From NCBI GenBank assembly GCA_948146395.1, contig OX411555.1:43237725-43301724 (forward strand): DNA of 64,000 bases. The letters run 5' to 3'. Of this stretch, positions 1 to 11,976 are shown piece by piece. Both the position numbers and the translations under genes were made by a program. Every line of letters begins with the position of its first letter. The first letter of the stretch is position 1. Source of the stretch: Fragum whitleyi (Eukaryota; Mollusca; Bivalvia; Cardiida; Cardiidae). Under the pieces are notes generated by a model. That model was not told the origin of the DNA and ran no database searches. It saw only the letters and a list, made by a program, of their open reading frames with translations.

Positions 1-782
1 TGTCGCGCGAATCCAGATTAGACAGCACGGCCGAAGCCAATGCTCTATGCCGCTCAAATTTGGCATACCTGGCCAAACGGGTCAACCTTGACCTTGACTG
101 ATCAACCCGAAACTCAGAGCGTTGCAGGTTCAGGTGGTACCCTGGTCACTCGCGCAAGCCCAGGTCAGATCGCTCAGCCCAAGGGCATGCGGTTCACTGC
201 TGAAAAACCCTTACAAACCCAAAGGCCTTGACTGTTTGCAACTTAGTAGGCAGTTATCTACCCCTTTGCCTTGACTGATCAACCCGAAACTCGGAGCGTT
301 GTAGGTTCAGATGGTCCCCCGGTCACTCGCGAGAGCCCAGGTCAGGCAGCACAGCAGAAAGGTATGCGGTTCGTGTTTGAAAAGACCAAAACAAGCCCAA
401 TTTCTTCACTTTTGGCCCACTTGGTACGCAGTTTTTCTACCCCTTAGTCTTGACCTATTGACCCGGAACTCTGGGCATTGCAGGTTGGGGTGGTCCCCTG
501 GTCTGTCGCTTGAGCCCAGATCAGACCGCACGGCCCAAGCCAATGCTCTATGCCACTCAAATTGGCATACCTGGCCAAACGGGTCAACCTTGACCTTGAC
601 TGATCAACCGGAAACTTGGAGCGTTGCAGGTCCAGGTGGTCCTGTAGTCACATGCGCGAGCCCAGATCAGACAACAGACTAGAAGGGTATGCGGTTCACG
701 CTTGAAAAGACCAAAACAAGCCCAAAGGCCTTGACTGTTGGCAACTTGGTACGCAGTTTTCTACCCCTTTGGCTTGACCGAT

Positions 783-957
783 CGACCCGAAACTCGGATT
801 GTTGCAGGTTCGGGTGGTCCCCTGGTCACTCGCGCAAGCCCAGGTCAGATCGCTCAGCCCAAGGGCATGCGGTTCACTGCTGAAAAACCCTAACAAACCC
901 AAAGGCCTTGACTGTTGGCAACTTGGTAGGCAGTTTTCTACCCCTTTGCTGACCCAT
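783..957 (+). repeat. Monomer B (~177 bp), example
   Basis: Distinguished by GGTTCGGGTGGTCCCCTGG, CAGATCGCTCAGCCCAAGGG and CTGAAAAACCCTAACAAACC. It ends TTTGCCTTGACCCAT. B carries a single CCCTAA (TTAGGG on the other strand) in each copy. The usual length is 177 bp (1462-1638 is a cleaner copy); the copy listed has a 3-nt deletion. Confidence 0.9.
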
Positions 958-1136
958 CGACCCGAAACTCAGAGCCTTGCATTTTCAGATGGTCCCTCAG
1001 TCATTCGCGCGAGCCCAGGTCAGGCAGCACAGCAGAAAGACAGGCGGTTCCTGTTTGAAAAGACCACAACAAGCCCAATTTCTTCACTTTTGGCCCACTT
1101 GGTATGCAGTTTTTCTACCCCTTAGGCTTGACCTAT
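958..1136 (+). repeat. Monomer C (~179 bp), example
   Basis: Distinguished by TTCAGATGGTCCCCCGGTCA, CAGGCAGCACAGCAGAAAGG and a divergent centre, AATTTCTTCACTTTTGGCCC, in place of the AAAGGCCTTGACTGTTGGCA of A and B. It ends CCCCTTAGGCTTGACCTAT and normally precedes D. Confidence 0.9.
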
Positions 1137-1282
1137 CGACCCGGAACTCTGGGCATTGCAGGTTGGGGTGGTCCCCTGGTCTGTCATGCAAGCCCAGATC
1201 AGACAGCACGGCCAAAGCCAATGCTCTATGCCGCTCAAATTGGCATATCTGACCAAACGGGTCGACCTTGACCTTGACTGAT
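1137..1282 (+). repeat. Monomer D (~146 bp, rewritten tail), example
   Basis: The first ~95 bp are homologous to A, B and C (CGACCCGGAACTCTGGGC, then GGGGTGGTCCCCTGGTCTGT). The rest is unrelated to the other monomers: CCAATGCTCTATGCCGCTC, then TTGGCATACCTGGCCAAACG, then GACCTTGACCTTGACTGAT. D is about 33 bp shorter than its siblings. It is the only monomer with the doubled AAGGTC motif (minus strand) at its 3' end. The short inverted repeat TTGGCA/TGGCCAA lies in the tail. Confidence 0.9.
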
Positions 1283-1461
1283 CGACCCGAAACTCGGAGC
1301 ATTGCAGGTTCAGGTGGTCCCGTGGTCACACCCGCGTGCCAAGGTCAGACCGCACAGCAGAAGGGTATGCGGTTCGCGCTTGAAAAGGCCAAAACAAGCC
1401 CAAAGGTCTTGACTGTTGGCAACTTGGTACGCAGTTTTTCTACCCCTTTGGCTTGACCGAT
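1283..1461 (+). repeat. Monomer A (~179 bp), example
   Basis: Begins CGACCCGAAACTCGGAGC. It carries GGTGGTCCCGTGGTCAC, the CAGACCGCACAGCAGAAGG core and GAAAAGGCCAAAACAAGCCC, and ends TTTGGCTTGACCGAT. It aligns with B and C along its full length, so the three descend from one ancestral monomer of about 178 bp. In the array A normally follows D and precedes B. Confidence 0.9.
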
Positions 1462-3678
1462 CGACCCGAAACTCGGAATGTTGCAGGTTCGGGTGGTCAC
1501 CTGGTCACTTGTGTGAGCCCAGGTCAGATCGCTCAGCCCAAGGGCATGCAGTTCACTGTGGAAAAACCCTAACAAACCCAAAGGCCTTGTCTGTTGGCAA
1601 CTTGGTAGGCAGTTTTCTACCCCTTTGCCTTGACCCATCGACCCGAAACTCGGAGCGTTGCAGGTTCAGATGGTCCCCCGGTCATACGCGTGAGCCCAGG
1701 TCAGGCAGCACAGCAGAAACATATGGGGTTCGCGTTTGAAAAGACCAAAACAAGCCCAATTTCTTCACTTTTGGCCCACTTGTAACGCAGTTTTTCTACC
1801 TCTTAGGGTTGACCTATCGACCCGGAACTCTGGGCATTGCAGGTTGGGGTGGTCTCCTGGTCTGTCGCACAGCCCAGACCAGACCGCACGGCCGAAGCCA
1901 ATGCTCTATGCCGCTCAAATTGGCATACCTGGCCAAATGGGTCGACCTTGACCTTGAATGATTGACCAGAAACTCGGAGCGTTGCAGGTTCAGGTGGTCC
2001 AGTGGTCACACCCGCGAGCCAAGGTCAGACCGCACAGCAGAAGGGTATGAGGTTCGCGCTTGAAAAGGCCAAAACAAGCCCAAAGACCTTGAATGTTGGC
2101 AACTTGGTATGCAGTTTTCTACCCCTTTGGCTTGACTGATCGACCCGAAACTCGGAATGTTGCAGGTTCGGGTGGTCCCCTGGTCACTCGCTTGAGCCCA
2201 GGTCAGATTGCTCAGCCCAAGGATATGCGGTTCACTGCTGAAAAACCCTTACAAACCCAAAGGCCTTGACTGTTGGCAACTTGGTAGGCAGTTATCTACC
2301 CTTTTGCCTTGACCCATCGACCTGAAACTCAGAGAGTTGCAGGTCCAGATGGTCCCCCTGTCACTCGCATGAGCCCAGGTCAGGCAGCACAGCAGAAAGG
2401 TATGCAGTTCGGGTTTGAAAACACCAAAACAAGCCCAATTTCTTCACTTTTGGCCCACTTGGTATGCAGTTTTTCTACCCCTTAGGCTTGACCTATCGAC
2501 CTTGAACTCTGGGCATTGCTGGTTGGGGTGGTCCCCTGGTCTGTCTCGCGAACCCAGATTAGACAGCACGGCCGAACCCAATGCTCTATGCCGCTCAAAT
2601 TTGGCATACCTGGCCAAACAGGTCGTCCTTGACCTTGAATGATTGACCCGAAACTCGGAGCGTTGCAGGTTCAGGTGGTCCCATGGTCACACGCGCCAGC
2701 CCAGGTCAGACGGCACAGCAGAAGGGTATGCGGTTCACGCTTGAAAAGGCCAAAACAAGCCCAAAGGCCTTGACTGTTGGCAACTTGGTACGCAGTTTTC
2801 TACCCCTTTGGCTTGACCGATCAACCCCAAACTTGGAATGATGCAGGTTCGGGTGGTCCCCTGGTCACTCGGGCAAGCCCAGGTCAGATCGCTCAGCCCA
2901 AAGGCATGCAGTTCTCTGCTGAAAAACCCTAACAAACCCAAAGGCCTTAACTGTTTGCAACTTAGTAGGCAGTTATCTACCCCTTTGCCTTGACTGATCA
3001 ACCCGAAACTCGGAGCGTTGCAGGTTCAGATGGTCCCCCGGTCACTCGCGAGAGCCCAGGTCAGGCAGCACAGCAGAAAGGTATGCAGTTCGTGTTTGAA
3101 AAGACCAAAACAAGCCCAATTTCTTCACTTTTGGCCCACTTCGTACGCAGTTTTTCTACCCCTTAGTCTTGACCTATCGACCCGGAACCCTGGGCATTGC
3201 AAATTGGGGTGGTCCCCTGGTCTGTCGTGCGAGGCCAGATCAGACCGCAGGGCTGAAGCCAATGCTCTATGCCGCTCAAATTGGCATACCTGGCCAAACG
3301 GGTCGACATTGACCTTGACTGATCGACCCGAAACTCGGAGCATTGCAGGTTCAGGTGGTCCCGTGGTCCCACGCGCGAGCCCAGGTCAGACCGCACAGCA
3401 GAAGGGTATGCGGTTCGCGCTTGAAAAGGCCGAAACAAGCCCAAAGGCCTTGACTGTTGGCAACTTGGTACGCGGTTTTCTACCCCTTTGGCTTGACTGA
3501 TTGACCCGAAACTCAGAATGTTGCAGCTTCGGGTGGTCCCCTGGTCACTCACATGAGGCCAGGTCAGATCCCTCAGCCCAAGGGCATGCGGTTCACTGCT
3601 TAAAAACCCTAACAAACCCAAAGGCCTTGACTGTTGGCAACTTGGTAGGCAGTTTTCTCCTCCTTTGCCTTGACCCAT

Positions 3679-3856
3679 CAACCCAAAACTCAGAGCCTTG
3701 CAGGTTCAGATGGTCCCCTGGTCACTGGAGTGAACCCAGGTCAGGCAGCACAGCAGAAAGGTATGCAGTTCGCATATGAAAAGACCAAAACAAGCCCAAA
3801 GGCCTTGACTGTTGGCAACTTGGTATGCAGTATTCTACCCCTTTGGCTTGACGGAT
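3679..3856 (+). repeat. Chimeric monomer C-head/A-tail
   Basis: Starts as C (TTCAGATGGTCCCCTGGTCA, GGCAGCACAGCAGAAAGG, GAAAAGACC). It then switches to the A/B centre (AAAGGCCTTGACTGTTGGCA) and the A ending (TTTGGCTTGACGGAT). It is followed by B instead of D. The switch lies in the shared AAAACAAGCCCAA tract, as expected from out-of-register exchange or gene conversion. Confidence 0.85.
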
Positions 3857-4713
3857 CGACCCAAAACTCGGAATGTTGCAGAATCGGGTAGTCCTCTAGT
3901 CACTTGTGCCAGCCCAGGTCAGATCGCTCAGCCCAATGGCATGCGGTTCACTGCTGAAAAACCCTAACAAACCCAAAGGCCTTGACTGTTGGCAACTTGG
4001 TAGGCAGTTTTCTACCCCGTTGCCTTGACCCATCGACCCGAAACTCAGAACATTGCAGGTTCAGATGGTCCCCCGGTCACTAGCGCGAGTCCAGGTCAGG
4101 CAGCACAGCAGAAAGGTATGCGGTTCGCGTTTGAAAAGACCAAAACAAGCCCAATTTCTTCACTTTTAGCCCACTTAGTACGCAGTTTTTCTTCCCCTTA
4201 GGCTTGACCTATCGACCCGGAACTCTTGGCATTGCAGGTTGGGGTGGTCCCCTGGTCTGTCGCTTGAGCCCAGATCAGACTGCACAGCTGAAGCCAATGC
4301 TCTATGCCGCTCAAATTGGCATACCTTGCCAAACGGGTCAACCTTGACCTTGACTGATCAACCCGAAACTCGGAGCGTTGCAGGTTCAGGTGGTCCCGTG
4401 GTCATACGCGCAAGCCCAGGTCAGACCACACAGCAGAAGGGTATGCGGTTTGCGCTTGAAAAGGCCAAAACAAGCCCAAAGGCCTTGACTGTTGGCAACT
4501 TGGTACGCAGTTTTCTACCCCTTTGGCTTGACCGATTGACCCGAAACTCAGAATGTTGCAGCTTCGGGTGGTCCCCTGGTCACTCACACGAGGCCAGGTC
4601 AGATCCCTCAGCCCAAGGGCATGCGGTTCACTGCTTAAAAACCCTAACAAACCCAAAGGCCTTGACTGTTGGCAACTTGGTAGGCAGTTTTCTACCCCGT
4701 TGCCTTGACCGAT

Positions 4714-4890
4714 TGACCCCGAACTCGGAATGTTGCAGGTTTAGGTTGTACCCTGGTCACTTGTGCAAGCCCAGGTCAGACCGCACTGCAGAAGGATATG
4801 CGGTTTGCACTTGAAAAGGATAAAACAAGCCCAAAGACCTTGACTGTGGCAACTTGGTACGCAGTTTTCTACCCCTTCGGCTTGACCGAT
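4714..4890 (+). repeat. Chimeric monomer B-head/A-tail, with C and D skipped
   Basis: A B monomer (4537-4713) is followed directly by this unit. Its opening is B-like (CTCGGAATGTTGCAGG) and the rest is A-like (AGACCGCACTGCAGAAGG, AAAACAAGCCCAAAGACC). The expected C and D are absent here, so the local HOR is reduced. A normal B follows. Confidence 0.8.
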
Positions 4891-5380
4891 CGACCCGAAA
4901 CTCGGAATATTGCAGGTTTTGGTGGTCCCCTGGTCAATCACGCGAGGCCAGGTCAGATCGCTGAGCCCAAGGGCATGCGGTTCACTGCTGAAAAACCCTA
5001 ACAAACCCAAAGGCCTTGACTGTTGGCAACTTGGTAGGCAGTTTTCTACCCCTTTGCCTTGACCCATCAACCCGAAACTCGGAGCGTTGCAGGTTCAGAT
5101 GGTCCCCCGAGCCCAGGTCAGGCAGCACAGCAGAAAGGTATGCGGTTCGGGTTTAAAAAGACCAAAACAAGCCCAATTTCTTCACTTTTGGCCCACTTGG
5201 TACGCAGTTTTTCTACCCCTTAGGCTATACCTATCGACCCGGAACTCTGGGCATTGCAGGTTGGGGTGGTCTCCTGGTCTGTCGCGCAAGCCCAGATCCG
5301 ACCGCACGGCTGAACCCAAGGCTCTATGCCCCTCAAATTGGCATTACTGGCCAAACACGTCGACATTGACCTTGACTGAT

Positions 5381-5559
5381 CGACCTGAAACTCGGAGCGT
5401 TGCAGGTTCAGGTGGTCCCATGGTCATACGCGCAAGCCCAGGTCAGACCGCACAGCAGAAAGGTATGCAGTTCGTGTTTGAAAAGACCAAAACAAGCCCA
5501 ATTTCTTCACTTTTAGCCCACTTGGTACGCAATTTTTCTACCCCTTAGGCTTGACCCAT
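5381..5559 (+). repeat. Chimeric monomer A-head/C-tail
   Basis: Follows D and opens as A (GGTTCAGGTGGTCCCATGG, CAGACCGCACAGCAGAAA). It turns into C (GTTTGAAAAGACC, AATTTCTTCACTTTTAGCCC) and is followed by D at 5560. Net effect: B and half of each neighbour are lost from this HOR. Confidence 0.85.
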
Positions 5560-6383
5560 CGACCCGGAACTCTGGGCATTGCAGGTTGGGGTTGTCCCCT
5601 GGTCTCTGGCGCGAGACCAGATCAGACCGCACGGCAGAAGCCAATGCTCTATGCCGCTCAAATTGGCATTACTGGCCAAATGGGTCGACCTTGACCTTGA
5701 CTGATCGACCCGAAACTCAAAGCGTTGCAGGTTCCGGTGGTCCCATGGTCACTCGCACGAGCCCAGGTCAGACCGCACAGCAGAAGGGTATGCAGTTTGC
5801 ACTTGAAAAGATAAACAAGCCCAAACGCCTTGACTGTTGGCAACTTGGTACGCAGTTTTCTACCCCTTTGGCTTGACCAATTGACCCGAAACTCGGAATG
5901 CTGCAGGTTCGGGTTGTCCCCTGGTCATTCGAACGAGCCCAGGTCAGATCGCTCAGCCCAAGCGCATGCGGTTCAAAGCTGAAAAACCCTAACAAACCCA
6001 AAGGCCTTGACTGTTGGCAACTTGGTAGGCAGTTTTCTACCCCTTTGCCTTGACCCATCGACCCAAACCTCGGAGCGTTGCAGGTTCAGATAGTCCCCCG
6101 GTCACTCGCACCAGCCCAGGTCAGACAGCACAGCAGAAAGGTATGCGGTTCGCGTTTGAAAAGACCAAAACAAGCCCAATTTCTTCACTTTTGGCCCACT
6201 TGGTACGCAGTTTTTCTACCCCTTAGACTTGACCTATCGACCCGGAACTCTGGGCATTGCAGGTTGGGGTGGTCCCCTTTTCTGTTGCGCGAGTCCAGAT
6301 CAGACCGCATGGTCGAAGACAATGCTCTATGCCGCTCAAATTGGCATACCTGGCCAAACGGGTCAACCTTGAACTTGACTGAT

Positions 6384-6562
6384 TGACCTGAAACTCAGAG
6401 CATTGCAGGTTCAGATGGTCCCCCGGTCACTAGCGCTAGCCCAGGTCAGGCAGCACAGCAGAAAGGTATGCGGTTCGCGTTTCAAAAGACCAAAAAAAAA
6501 CCAAATTCTTCACTTTTGGCCCACTTGGTACGCAGTTTTTCTACCCCTTAGGCTTGACCTAT
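6384..6562 (+). repeat. Monomer C placed directly after D (A and B skipped)
   Basis: The D monomer ending near 6383 is followed by a full C (GTTCAGATGGTCCCCCGGTC, GCAGCACAGCAGAAAGG) and then D at 6563, giving a C-D-C-D stretch. Its centre carries an A-run expansion (CCAAAAAAAAACC) near 6490. Confidence 0.82.
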
Positions 6563-6886
6563 CGACCCGGAACTCTGGGCATTGCAGGTTGGGGTGGTCC
6601 CCTGGTCTGTCACTTGAGCCCAGATCAGACCGCACGGCCGAAGCCAAAGCTCTGTGCCGCTTAAATTGGCATACCTGGCCAAACGGGTCGACCTTGACCT
6701 TGACTGATCGACCCGAAACTCGGAGTGTTGCAGGTTCAGGTGGTCCCGTGGTCACACGTGCGAGCCCAGGTCAGAATGCACAGCAGAAGGGTATGGGGTT
6801 CGCGCTTGAAAAGGCCAAAACAAGCCCAAAGGCCTTGACTGTTGGCAACTTGGTAGGCAGTTTTCTACCCCTTTGCCTTGATTCAT

Positions 6887-7228
6887 CGACCCGAAACTCG
6901 GAGCGTTGCAGGTTCAGATGGTCCCCCGGTCACTCGTGGAAGCCCAGGTCAGGCAGCACAGCCCAAGGGCATGCGGTTCACTGCTGAAAAGCCCTAACAA
7001 ACCCAAAGGCCTCGAACGTTGGCAACAAGGTAGGCAGTTTTCTACCCCTTTGCTTTGACCCATCGACCTGAAACTCGGAGCGTTGCAGGTTCAGATGGTC
7101 CCCCGAGCCAAGTTCAGGCAGCACAGCAGAAAGGTATGCAGTTCGGGTTTGAAAAGACCAAAACAAGCCCAAAGGCCTTGACTGTTGGCAACTTGGTACG
7201 CAGTTTTCTAAACTTTTGCCTTGACCCA
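6887..7228 (+). repeat. Scrambled pair: C/B hybrid then C/A hybrid
   Basis: The preceding A ends with a B-type tail (TAGGCAGTTTTCTACCCC, TTTGCCTTGATTCAT). Then comes a monomer with a C opening and B core (GGCAGCACAGCCCAAGGGC, CTGAAAAGCCCTAACAAAC). Next is a C opening with a 10-bp-class deletion (GGTCCCCCGAGCC) and an A-type centre and end. A related C/B hybrid recurs at about 9090-9265, so the rearranged form was itself copied. Confidence 0.75.
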
Positions 7229-10200
7229 TCGACCTGAAACTCGGAGCGTTGCAGGTTCAGATGGTCCCTCGGTCACTCGCGCGAGCCCAGGTCAGGCAGC
7301 ACAGCAGAAAGGTATGCGGTTCGCGTTTGAAAAGACCAAAACAAGCCCAATTTCTTCACTTTTGGCCCACTTGGTAGGCAGTTTTTCTACCCCTTAGGCT
7401 TGACCTATCGACCCGGAACTCTGGGCATTGCAGGTTGGGGTTGTCCCCTGGTCTGTCACTTGAGGCCAGATCAGACCGCACGGCCGAAGCCAATGCTCTA
7501 TGTCGCTCAAATTGGCATACCTGGCCAAATGGGTCGACCTTGACCTTGACTGATCGACCTGAAACTTGGATTGTTGCAGGTTCAGGTGGTCCCGTGGTCA
7601 TATGCACAAGCCCAGGTCAGAGCGCACAGCAGAAGAGTATGAGGTTCGCACTTGAAAAGGCCAAAACAAGCCCAAAGGCCTTGACTGTTGGCAACTTGGT
7701 ACGCAGTTTTCTACCCTTTTGGCTTGACCAATCAACCCGAAACTCGGAGAGTTGCAGGTTCGGATGGTCCCCTGGTCACTAACGCGAGCCCAGAGCAGAT
7801 CGCTCAGCCAAAGGGCATGCGGTTCACTGCTGAAAAACCCTAACAAACCCAAACGCCTTGACTGTTGGCAACTTGGTAGGCAGTTTTCTACCCCTTTGCC
7901 TTGACCTATCAACCCGAAACTCAGAGCCTTGCAGGTTCAGATAGTCCCACGGTCAATCGCGCGAGCCCAGGTCAGGCAGCACAGCAGAAAGGTATGCGGT
8001 TCGCGTTTGAAAAGACCAAAACAAGCCCAATTTCTTCACTTTTATCCCACTTGGTACGCAGTTTTTCCACCCCTAAGACTTGACCTATCGACCCGGAACT
8101 CTGGGCATTGCAGGTTGGGGTGGTCCCCTTTTCTGTTGGCGAGTCCAGATCAGACCACATGGTGGAAGACAATGCTCTATGCCGCTCAAATTGGTATACC
8201 TGGCTAAACGGGTCAACTTTGAACTTGACTGATTGACCTGAAACTCGGAGCGTTGCAGGTTCAGGTGGTCCCATGGTCACACGGGCGAGCCCAGGTCAGA
8301 CCGCACAGCAGAAGGGTATAAGGTTTGCGCTTGAAAAGGTCAAAACAAGCCCAAAGGCCTTGACTGTTGGCAAATTGGTACGCAGTTTTCTACCCCTTTG
8401 GCTTGACCGATTGACCTGAAACTCGGAATGATGCAGGTTCAGGTGGTCCCCTGGTCACTCCCGCAAGCCCAGGTCAGATCACTCAGCCCAAGGGCATGTG
8501 GTTCACTGCTGAAAAACCCTCACAAACCCAAAGGCCTTGACTGTTAGCAACTTGGTAGGCAGTTTTCTACCCCTTTGCCTTGACCCATCTACCCGAAACT
8601 CAGAGCTTTGAAGGTTCAGATGGTCCCCGGTCACTCGCTTGAGCCCAGGTCAGGCAGCACAGCAGAAAGGTATGTGTTTCGCATTTGAAAAGACCAAAAC
8701 AAGCCCAATTTCTTCACTTTTTGCCCACTTGGTATGCAGTTTTTCTACCACTTAGGCTTGACCTATCGACCTGGAACTCTGGGCATTACAGGTTGGGGTG
8801 GTACCCTGGTCTGTCGCGCGAACCTAGATCAGACCGCACGGCCGAAGACAATGCTCTATGCCGCTCAAATTGGCATACCTGGCCAAAAGGGTCAACCATG
8901 ACCCTTTATGATCGACCCAAAACTCGGAGCGTTGCAGGTTGAGGTGGTCCCATGGTCACAAGCGCGAGCCCAGGTCAGACCGCACAGCAGAAGGGTATGG
9001 GGTTCGCGCTTGAAAAGGCCAAAACAAGCCCAAAGGCCTTGACTGTTGGCAACTTGGTAGGCAGATTTTTACCCCTTTGCCTTGATCCATCGACCCGAAA
9101 CTCGGAGCGTTGCAGGTTCAGATGGTCCCCCGGTCACTTGTTGGAGCCTAGGTCAGGCAGCACAGCCCAAGGGCATGCGGTTCACTGCTGAAAAACCCTA
9201 ACAAACCCAAAGGCCTTGACTGTTGGCAACTTGGTAGGCAGTTTTCTACCCCTTTGCTTTGACCCATCAACCTGAAACTCGGAGCGTTGCAGGTTCAGAT
9301 GGTCCCCCGGTCACATGCGCGAGCCCAGGTCAGGCAGCACAGCAGAAAGGTATGCGGTTCGCGTTTGAAAAGACCAAAACAAGCCCAATTTCTTCACTTT
9401 TGGCCCACTTGGTACGCAGTTTTTCTACCCCTTAGGCTTGACCTATCGACCCGGAACTCTGGGCATTGCAGGTAAGGGTGGTCCCCTGGTCTGTCGCTTG
9501 AGGCCAGATCAGACTGCACGGCCAAAGCCAATGCTCTATGCCGATCAAATTGGCATACCTGGCCAAATGGGTCGACCTTGACCTTGACTGATCGACCCGA
9601 AACTCGGAGCGTTGCAGGTTCAGGTGGTCCCATGGTCACACGCGCGAGCCCAGGTCAGACCGCACAGCAGAAGGGTATGCTGTTCGCACTTGAAAAGGCC
9701 AAAACAAGCCCAAAGGCCTTGACTGTTGGCAACTTGGTACGCAGTTTTCTACCCCTTTGGCTTGACCAATCGACCCGAAACTCGGAATGTTGCAGGTTTG
9801 GGTGGTCCCCTGGTCACTTGCGCGAGCCCAGGTCAGATCGTTCAGCCAAAGGGCATGCGGTTCACTGCTGAAAAACCCTAACAAACCCAAAGGCCTTGAC
9901 TGTTGGCAACTTGGTAGGCAGTTTTCTACCCCTTTGCCTTGACCCATCGACCTGAAACTCGGAGCGTTGCAGGTTCAGATGGTCCCCCAAGCCCAGGTCA
10001 GGCAGCACAGCAGAAAGGTATGCGGTTCGGGTTTGAAAAGACCAAAACAAGCCCAATTTCTTCACTTTTATCCCACTTGGTACGCAGTTTTTCTACCCCT
10101 TAGGCTATACCTATCGACCCAGAACTCTGGGCATTGCAGGTTGGGGTGGTCTCCTGGTCTGTCGCTTGAGGCCAGATCAGACTGCACGGCCGAAGCCAAT

Positions 10201-11623
10201 GCTCTATGCCGCTCAAATTGGCATACCTGGCCAAACAGGTCGACCTTGACCTTGACTGATCGACCCAAAACTCGGAGCGTTGCAGGTTCAGGTGGTCCCA
10301 TGGTCAAACGCGCGAGCCCAGGTCAGACCACACAGCAGAAGGGTATGCATTTCCTGCTTGGAAAGGCCAAAACAAGCCCAAAGGCCTTGACTGTTGGCAA
10401 CTTGGTACGCAGTTTTCTACCCCTTTGCCTTGACCCATCAACCTGAAACTCGGAGCCTTGCAGGTTCAGATGGTCCCTCGGTCACTCGCGTGAGCCCAGG
10501 TCAGTTCAGCACAGCAGAAAGGTATGCGGTTCGCATTTGAAAAGACCAAAACAAGCCCAATTTCTTCACTTTTGGCCCACTTGGTACGCAGTTTTTCTAC
10601 CCCTTAGGCTTGACCTATCGACCCAGAACTCTGGGCATTGCAGGTTGGGGTGGTCCCCTGGTCTGTCACTTGAGCCCAGATCAGACCGCTGGGCCGAAGC
10701 CAATGCTCTATGTCGCTTAAATTGGCATACCTGGCCAAATTGGTCGACCTTGACCTTGACTGATCGACCCTAAACTCGGAGTGTTGCAGGTTCAGGTGGT
10801 CCCGTGGTCACATGCACAAGCCCAGTTCAGACCGCACAGCAGAAGGGTATGCGGTTTGCACTTGAAAAGGCCAGAACAAGCCCAAAGACCTTGACTGTTG
10901 GCAACTTGGTGCGCAGTTTTCTTCCCCTTTGGCTTGACCAATCAACCCGAAACTCGGAATGTTGCAGGTTCGGGTGGTCCCCTGGTCACTCCTGCAAGCC
11001 CAGGTCAGATTGCTCCGCCAAAGGGCATGTGGTTCACTGCTGAAAAACCCTAACAAACCCAAAGGCCTTGACTGTTGGCAACTTGGTAGGCAGTTTTCTA
11101 CCCCTTTGCCTTGACCCATCAACCTGAAACTCGGAGCATTGCAGGTTCAGATGGTCCGCCGGTCACTCGCGCGAGGCCAGGTTAGGCAGCACAGCAGAAA
11201 GGTATGAGATTCGAGTTTAAAAAGACCAAAACAAGCCCAATTTCTTCACTTTTGGCCCACTTGATATGCAGTTTTTCTACCACTTAGGCTTGACCTATCG
11301 ACCCCGAACTCTGGGCATTGCAGGTTGGGTAGGTCCCCTGGTCTGTCGCACAAGCCACGATCAGACCGCACGGCCAAAGCCAATGCTCTATGCCACTCAA
11401 ATTGGCATACCTGGCCAAACGGGTCTACCTTGACCTTGACTGATCGACCCAAAACTCGGAGCGTTGCAGGTTCAGGTGGTCCCGTGGTCACACGCGCAAG
11501 CCCAGGTCAGACCGCACAGCAGAAGGGTATGCGGTTTGCGCTTGAAAAGGCCAAAACAAGCCCAAAGGCCTTGACTGTTGGCAACTTGGTAAGCAGTTTT
11601 CTACCCGTTTTGCTTGACCAATC

Positions 11624-11976
11624 GACACGAAACTCGGAATGTTGCAGGTTTGGGTGGTTCCCCTGGTCACTTGCGCGAGCCCAGGTCAGATTGCTCAGCC
11701 AAAGGGCATGCGGTTCACTGCTGAAAAACTCTAACAAACCCAAAGGCCTTGACTGTTGGCAACTTGGTATGCAGTTTTCTACCCCTTTGGCTTGACCGAT
11801 TGACCCAAAACTCAGAATGTTGCAGGTTCAGGTGGTCCTCTGGTCACTCCCGCAAGCCCAGGTCAGATCGCTCAGCCCAAGGGCATGTGGTTCACTGCTG
11901 AAAAACCCTAACAAACCCAAAGGCCTTGACTGTTGGCAACTTGGTAGGCAGTTTTCTACCCCTTTGCCTTGACCCA
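11624..11976 (+). repeat. B-B tandem pair
   Basis: Two consecutive monomers have the B signature. The first has CAGATTGCTCAGCCAAAGGG and AAAAACTCTAACAAACCC; the second has CAGATCGCTCAGCCCAAGGG and AAAAACCCTAACAAACCC. The first B ends with an A-type tail (TTTGGCTTGACCGAT). Out-of-register exchange between neighbouring units explains the doubling. Confidence 0.75.

Larger units (their letters stand above)
783..1461 (+). repeat. Representative canonical HOR unit (B-C-D-A)
   Basis: One unit used here as the reference: B 783-957, C 958-1136, D 1137-1282, A 1283-1461. The next B starts at 1462, giving a period of 679. The B in this unit has a 3-nt deletion in the TTTGCCTTGACCC tail, so the typical period is nearer 681. 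The same order follows for the next several units (1462 onward). Boundaries were set at the recurring GAT|CGACCC junction, which is a convention and not a biological start point. Confidence 0.93.

Noticed and set aside
783..957. CCCTAA in monomer B as a telomeric signal.
   Set aside because: Only one hexamer per monomer, within AAAAACCCTAACAAACC. There is no tandem telomere array anywhere in the window.
1137..1282. NF1-type palindrome in the D tail (TTGGCATACCTGGCCAA).
   Set aside because: The half-sites TTGGC and GCCAA are 7 bp apart; NF1 needs a 5-bp spacer.
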